Shown in pieces: positions 6,101 through 6,340 of a stretch of DNA of 6,340 nucleotides (within the stretch, counting starts at the first letter, position 1; each line of letters starts with the position of its first letter). The notes under the pieces were generated by a model that was not told the origin of the DNA, did no database searches, and saw only the letters and a list, made by a program, of their open reading frames with translations. The stretch spans positions 1 through 6,340 of the forward strand of contig CALEVL010000158.1 in the NCBI GenBank assembly GCA_937924675.1, given 5' to 3'. Origin of the DNA: an uncultured Ignavibacteria bacterium (GTDB lineage Bacteria; Bacteroidota; Ignavibacteria; Tepidaquicellales; Tepidaquicellaceae). The translations under genes were made by a program, and so were the position numbers.

Positions 6101-6340
6101 TAAGGTTTTCACCCGGTCCCTGAAGTCCTACGATACCAATACCGTTATCACCGTTATCGTGTATGTAGTTGTTGGAAACAGTTACACCCGATGCGGTTCC
6201 GTCCTGAAGCTCGATACCGCAGCAGTTGTTTCCGAACACTTCACAGTTTGTTATGGTGATGTTCTCTTTTAGTCCGTTCCAGATGACAATACCTCTTGCT
6301 CCGACCGTATGTCCTGAAGCCGTGACAGAATCAAGCAGAA
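180..6340 (-). CDS. Giant modular right-handed parallel beta-helix protein with C-terminal dockerin-like domain (5'-partial)
   Basis: One uninterrupted frame runs from the right edge to a TAA at 180-182, with 2052 complete codons visible. The start lies outside the window. The GTG at 6237-6239 is an internal Val codon, because the 33 codons upstream of it are open and match the internal repeat at 3705-3805. The body is rich in short rungs such as VSNNYIHDN, LISGNTLVNN and VVVENNNVS, the Asn-ladder pattern of Beta_helix/NosD-like right-handed parallel beta-helices. Order: five beta-helix modules (residues 1-258, 259-722, 723-1104, 1105-1548, 1549-1882), a beta-sandwich (1883-1992), and two dockerin-type Ca loops (1993-2052). 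An extracellular or surface structural role, such as adhesion or polysaccharide contact, is inferred. No catalytic site is recognisable, and the signal peptide would lie outside the window. No typical T9SS type A C-terminal sorting motif is seen. A terminator follows 25 bases after the stop, so this is the last gene of its transcript. Confidence 0.95.
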   Translation of the reverse strand, partial: LLDSVTASGHTVGARGIVIWNGLKENITITNCEVFGNNCCGIELQDGTASGVTVSNNYIHDNGDNGIGIVGLQGPGENLISGNTLVNNGRFGIEIKNPNGSGLTTGPGRVVVENNNVSRNVPIVDARDIAGIAAFRRGVLAGNVDIPNGTVIQNNTVSGYVQSSTSDGFGIVVEGTNHTVSGNTVTGCDVGIQRQAGHLPYPGDGDQNDLADAYFGRGNSPSTCGVTIGINTLTNTVNTRDVGAVAGGIVTNINTSEIFCSIQSAVNDAQTLNGHTITVDPGTYNEQVLVTKEVTITGIGAVKPVVNFTGTVSGKPTLFDVSVKNVTIRNLRMKVDQTKLSSAIIASGTDIDNIAVKSDSIEAYASSAAGAFGGYGNWNAISINYSGATNYRIAAGGVDNINVDSNTVSGVVNDGFGNPRFFRAAVAVDEGGGSFTNNTMQSINHDVLVRFGSNGNINITNNNLIGGGVELSDMNAGAGTLTVANNIFDGTFANSSAPGAAVLRLKNNYNSKTTLVNSNTFSNHQWATSIENYNSLTLDGNTFTPLANSTTFHHVAVNTKSISTNSNAILQVPVGLILTNNTFNYSGTIGGTALSFHNHDNDAASFGTFTLGTLGNENNFNSGIANFIYLDAQTGVSSGSTFPAYTALIGAGAGALTTMACWALDMNIESNKFDVGTGLKLPTAMNFSERSSLEAGLFHKPDNACLGSLIFFQPVHNLTQNTYYQTIQSAINAANANDVIECSEFTYNEKVTIDKSLTVQGVDRANCVVTGTGFVAPAKGITINNAITNVTIQNLTVQNFAGSGGNSDGGIYAIGGNNNLIVNNVTIQNNSNGSGFYANGPVNNILIDSVTASGHTVGARGIVIWNGLKENITITNCEVFGNNCCGIELQDGTASGVTISNNYIHDNGDNGIGLVGLQGPGQNLISNNTLVNNGRFGIEIKNPNGSGLTTGPGRVVVENNNVSRNVPIVDARDIAGIAAFRRSVLAGNVDVPNGTVIQNNTVSGYTQPSTSDGFGIVVEGTNHTVSGNTVTGCDVGIQRQAGHLPYPGDGNQNDIADTYFGRGNSPITCAITISGNILTNTLNTRDVGASTGSGIVMNINTNEMFCSIQAAIDDAQTLNGHVIDIDSATYTESVVVNKQVTLKGNGGSPNGRPTIVGVAGQAVSVTAPNVTIDNIIVNFDQVAVNTGIRAATSGTFNNLTVKNSCIFGTGNTGLPIFASFGLQLGSTGGVQYDQVNLDSNEIKHIGTSWIGRGIRTLNCFGDWKNSTVDGYYAFQSGDNQGGLLNITGNNTKGTNELNYFGAGAHSFVNNICKPASAFGGGTDFAMLELKNISLPASSLNITGNSFEEYVNFGIFSGRSNNITIDNNTFIPEPSAVNFRSIRIDTKQRTLPAQPAFVSGAVITNNTFFGSVAPGENGISVELANSDNVSSIGTVVIGTPGNGNIFNTNTKKFISLNNETLSTAGDPVWTGTYVSTKAKVNVNVSAVDNQFDAGAGVQLPTAMNLNTLFALENLIQHTIDDGGLGLVTVKANNTYVTINSFVAPATTTASVQRGINAASSGFNVNVNSGTYTGAINVNKGVKLLGLNSAISPNTGIRNPEAKLATTSGIMMNVTTTEPVDIRGFEVANSGGAFDYSITGVVDANVRLEKNFFNNSIGLYFPNSDTINVIDNRCTFSSGADEGMALFGDYNGSTGTYSDIHDNVFLNGQMTGFNLSNINGKVYHNNFTNIAYYALLVANLCNLDIYENNFTNIANPDTTVTTWGAGIRFYDDANGAIVSVHNNFFSGNYNGITARSAYDFTGTTVNVTDNSITGSTRWNIRNEGIGSLPATCNWFGSASNDTISTKLSGTIGYTPWLTVGVDNDLGTVGFQPVPGSCTGQPIIAGTLNLKIKLEASTCADTVIVHMRSGTTPFALVSADTAVMDTAGNVVLNFPSVVNGTNYYIAVFHRNSMETWSATTQVFTLGTMTYDFTTGVNKAYGNNMKLVSGTARIYTGDVNQDDIIDGSDVLLIDNDAFNFVFGYTDTDLNCDGTVDGTDLVFADNNAFSVVTVSKP
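183..362 (-). other. Dockerin type I-like domain, two EF-hand-type calcium loops
   Basis: Residues 1993-2052. There are two 12-residue loops: DVNQDDIIDGSD (1994-2005) and DLNCDGTVDGTD (2024-2035). Both carry Asp/Asn at positions 1, 3, 5, 9 and 12, as in DxNxDGxIDxxD Ca-binding loops of type I dockerins. Each is followed by a similar short helix-like segment (VLLIDNDAFNF, LVFADNNAF), so the domain is itself a tandem duplication. The protein ends 17 residues later with SVVTVSKP. In cellulosomes such a domain binds a cohesin. In this lineage GDVNQD tails are widespread without cellulosomes, so calcium-dependent folding or attachment is the safer inference. Confidence 0.85.
363..692 (-). other. 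C-terminal Ig-like/beta-sandwich domain
   Basis: Residues 1883-1992, starting at GTLNLKIKLE. Alternating hydrophobic strands (TVIVHMRSG, NVVLNFPSVVNG, NYYIAVFHRNS, TYDFTTG) and the signature W-S-A-T...Y-D-F-T...A-Y-G-N-N-M suggest a compact beta-sandwich. It lies directly before the dockerin-like loops. This pairing of a YYIAVFHRNS..ETWSA domain with GDVNQD repeats is familiar from large exported proteins of Ignavibacteria and related Bacteroidota. That is my recollection of the family, not a search result. Its own function is unknown; it may be a spacer or part of a C-terminal targeting or anchoring unit. Confidence 0.7.
693..1694 (-). other. Beta-helix module 4 (terminal, unique)
   Basis: Residues 1549-1882. 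The cap is degenerate: SVQRGINAAS, GTYTG, VKLLGLN. Rungs include VRLEKNFFNNS, INVIDNRCTF, YSDIHDNVFLN, KVYHNNFTNI, LDIYENNFTNI, VSVHNNFFSGN and VNVTDNSITGS. They are more aromatic (NNF, ENNF) than those of modules 0-3. It closes with CNWFG (1830-1834) and YTPWL (ending at 1855), a common exit motif of FCB-group beta-helix proteins that is absent from the other modules here. This marks the physical end of the helix. A short Gly/Pro-rich link (GFQPVPGSCTGQP) then leads to the beta-sandwich. Confidence 0.85.
1695..2900 (-). repeat. Diverged half of the super-repeat, copy 2
   Basis: Partner of 4173-5438 (module 3 against module 1). Protein landmarks match in order but with many substitutions and gaps. 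The linker 1695-1877 (FDAGAGVQLPTAMN, then an LE...H..D...LG pattern) corresponds to 4173-4328. Confidence 0.7.
1695..3026 (-). other. Beta-helix module 3 (B-type)
   Basis: Residues 1105-1548. The cap is FCSIQAAIDDAQ, then ATYTE and VTLKGNG. Rungs include VTIDNIIVNFD, LNITGNSFEEY, ITIDNNTFIPEP and AVITNNTFFGS. Landmarks correspond in order to module 1: DNNTF.P with DGNTF.P, a following DTK with NTK, ITNNTF with LTNNTF, IGTPGNGNIF with LGTLGNENNF, and FDAGAGVQLPTAMN with FDVGTGLKLPTAMN. Modules 1 and 3 are therefore paralogous halves of a duplicated super-unit, although apart from these landmarks they share little. Confidence 0.85.
2901..3805 (-). repeat. Long in-frame direct repeat, copy 2
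   Basis: Internal partner of 5439-6340, covering most of module 2 and the entry cap of module 3. The best part is 3286-3805. Within it 3393-3482 is identical to 5928-6017 for 90 bp. Homology with the other super-unit presumably extends further right, toward the module 2 cap at 4172, but the matching copy there is outside the window. Confidence 0.95.
3027..4172 (-). other. Beta-helix module 2 (A-type, complete)
   Basis: Residues 723-1104. The cap is YYQTIQSAINAANAN, followed by FTYNE and LTVQGVD. The first rungs, ITNVTIQNLTVQNF, NLIVNNVTIQNNS and NILIDSVTASGHT, are a textbook Asn/hydrophobic ladder. From residue 846 on it matches module 0 almost residue for residue, including Cys1033, the loop DGNQNDIAD (1049-1057) and Cys1069. 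It is therefore the best view of what the truncated module 0 looks like. It runs directly into the module 3 cap without the LPTAMN linker seen after B-type modules. Confidence 0.9.
4173..5438 (-). repeat. Diverged half of the super-repeat, copy 1
   Basis: Homologous to 1695-2900 at protein level only. Shared landmarks occur in the same order (NTF.P, a TK dipeptide, TNNTF, LGTxGNxNxF, FDxGxGxxLPTAMN), but long DNA matches are absent. The segment is somewhat longer than its partner. The final linker (4173-4328) is the best-conserved part. Confidence 0.7.
4173..5564 (-). other. Beta-helix module 1 (B-type)
   Basis: Residues 259-722. It opens with the cap FCSIQSAVNDAQ, then GTYNE and VTITGIG. 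This is the usual entry of secreted parallel beta-helix proteins (IQxAIxxA...G.Y.E.....K.vTi.G). The rungs that follow are more irregular than in module 0 (VDNINVDSNTVSG, GNINITNNNLIGG, LTVANNIFDG, LTLDGNTFTP, LILTNNTFNYSG). It ends with FTLGTLGNENNF and the linker FDVGTGLKLPTAMN (from residue 672). Its counterpart is module 3, with the same order of landmarks but strongly diverged sequence and about 29 fewer residues between the cap and LPTAMN. Confidence 0.85.
5439..6340 (-). repeat. Long in-frame direct repeat, copy 1
   Basis: Pairs with 2901-3805. The offset is 2535 bp (845 codons), becoming 2538 after a one-codon indel near 5600 (GAVAGG against GASTGSG). By eye, 43 mismatches occur in 520 aligned bases from 5821 to 6340 (about 92% identity), about 20 in 120 from 5701 to 5820 (about 83%), and clearly more further left. 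The repeat continues past the right edge. Confidence 0.95.
5565..6340 (-). other. Beta-helix module 0 (A-type, truncated by window edge)
   Basis: Residues 1-258. This is a run of Beta_helix-type rungs (GIELQDG, VSNNYIHDN, GIGIVGLQG, NTLVNNGRFGIEI, VVVENNNVS, TVIQNNTVSGY, HTVSGNTVTG) in which Asn recurs at equivalent turn positions. It ends with a polar insertion carrying DGDQNDLAD, flanked by Cys188 and Cys224, and then the segment GGIVTNINTSEI just before the next entry cap. Module 2 is its near-identical partner. By alignment to module 2 (which starts at residue 723, period 845), its own entry cap should lie about 122 residues beyond the right edge. Confidence 0.9.

Noticed and set aside
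2901..6340. Insertion sequence or transposon as the source of the long repeat
   Set aside because: The repeat is a direct, in-frame coding repeat inside one protein. No transposase, terminal inverted repeats or target-site duplications are seen.
1..6340. CRISPR array, tRNA/rRNA, riboswitch or defence system
   Set aside because: No short regularly spaced repeats, no RNA gene signatures and no enzyme domains are visible. Only one gene can be supported with confidence.
180..6340. Pectate lyase or other carbohydrate-cleaving enzyme
   Set aside because: The fold resembles pectin-lyase-type solenoids, but no catalytic motif could be identified. The repeats are structural rungs, so naming an enzyme activity would be invention.

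Overview
The window is almost entirely one very large minus-strand gene. It encodes a secreted-type, modular, right-handed parallel beta-helix protein. The reading frame is open from the right edge (6340) to a TAA at 180-182, giving 2052 complete codons, and its 5' end lies outside the window. Residue numbers in this annotation count from the first complete codon (6336-6338). The protein style suggests the Bacteroidota/Ignavibacteriota (FCB) group: Asn-ladder beta-helix rungs, a CNWFG...PWL ending, a WSAT...YDFT...AYGNNM beta-sandwich, and a GDVNQD-type dockerin-like C-terminus. The moderate GC of the gene and AT-rich flank fit this. The assignment is an inference from sequence style, not a database match.

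Layout, reading the gene from right to left. Module 0 (5565-6340) is 5'-truncated. Module 1 is 4173-5564, module 2 is 3027-4172, module 3 is 1695-3026 and module 4 is 693-1694. A beta-sandwich domain follows (363-692), then a dockerin-like pair of EF-hand-type loops (183-362). Modules 1 to 4 each begin with a recognisable IQxAI...TYxE...LxG beta-helix entry cap. Modules 0 and 2 are near-identical, about 92% at DNA level over the best 520 bp, with one perfect run of 90 bp. Modules 1 and 3 are clearly homologous but strongly diverged, and both end in the same LPTAMN linker. The protein is therefore a tandem duplication of a two-module super-unit of about 845 codons, followed by a unique module 4 and a C-terminal Ca-binding tail.

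The left 179 bases hold a strong rho-independent terminator for the large gene (118-155, minus strand). They also hold a short AT-rich stretch that could be either the 3' end of a convergent plus-strand gene (2-76) or a Bacteroidota-type promoter for a further minus-strand gene (43-72). The data cannot separate these two.

No RNA gene, CRISPR array, insertion sequence or defence system is visible. The part most worth a second look is the uneven homogenisation of the internal super-repeat, which suggests gene conversion within one giant surface-protein gene. I found no evidence of a new multi-gene system.
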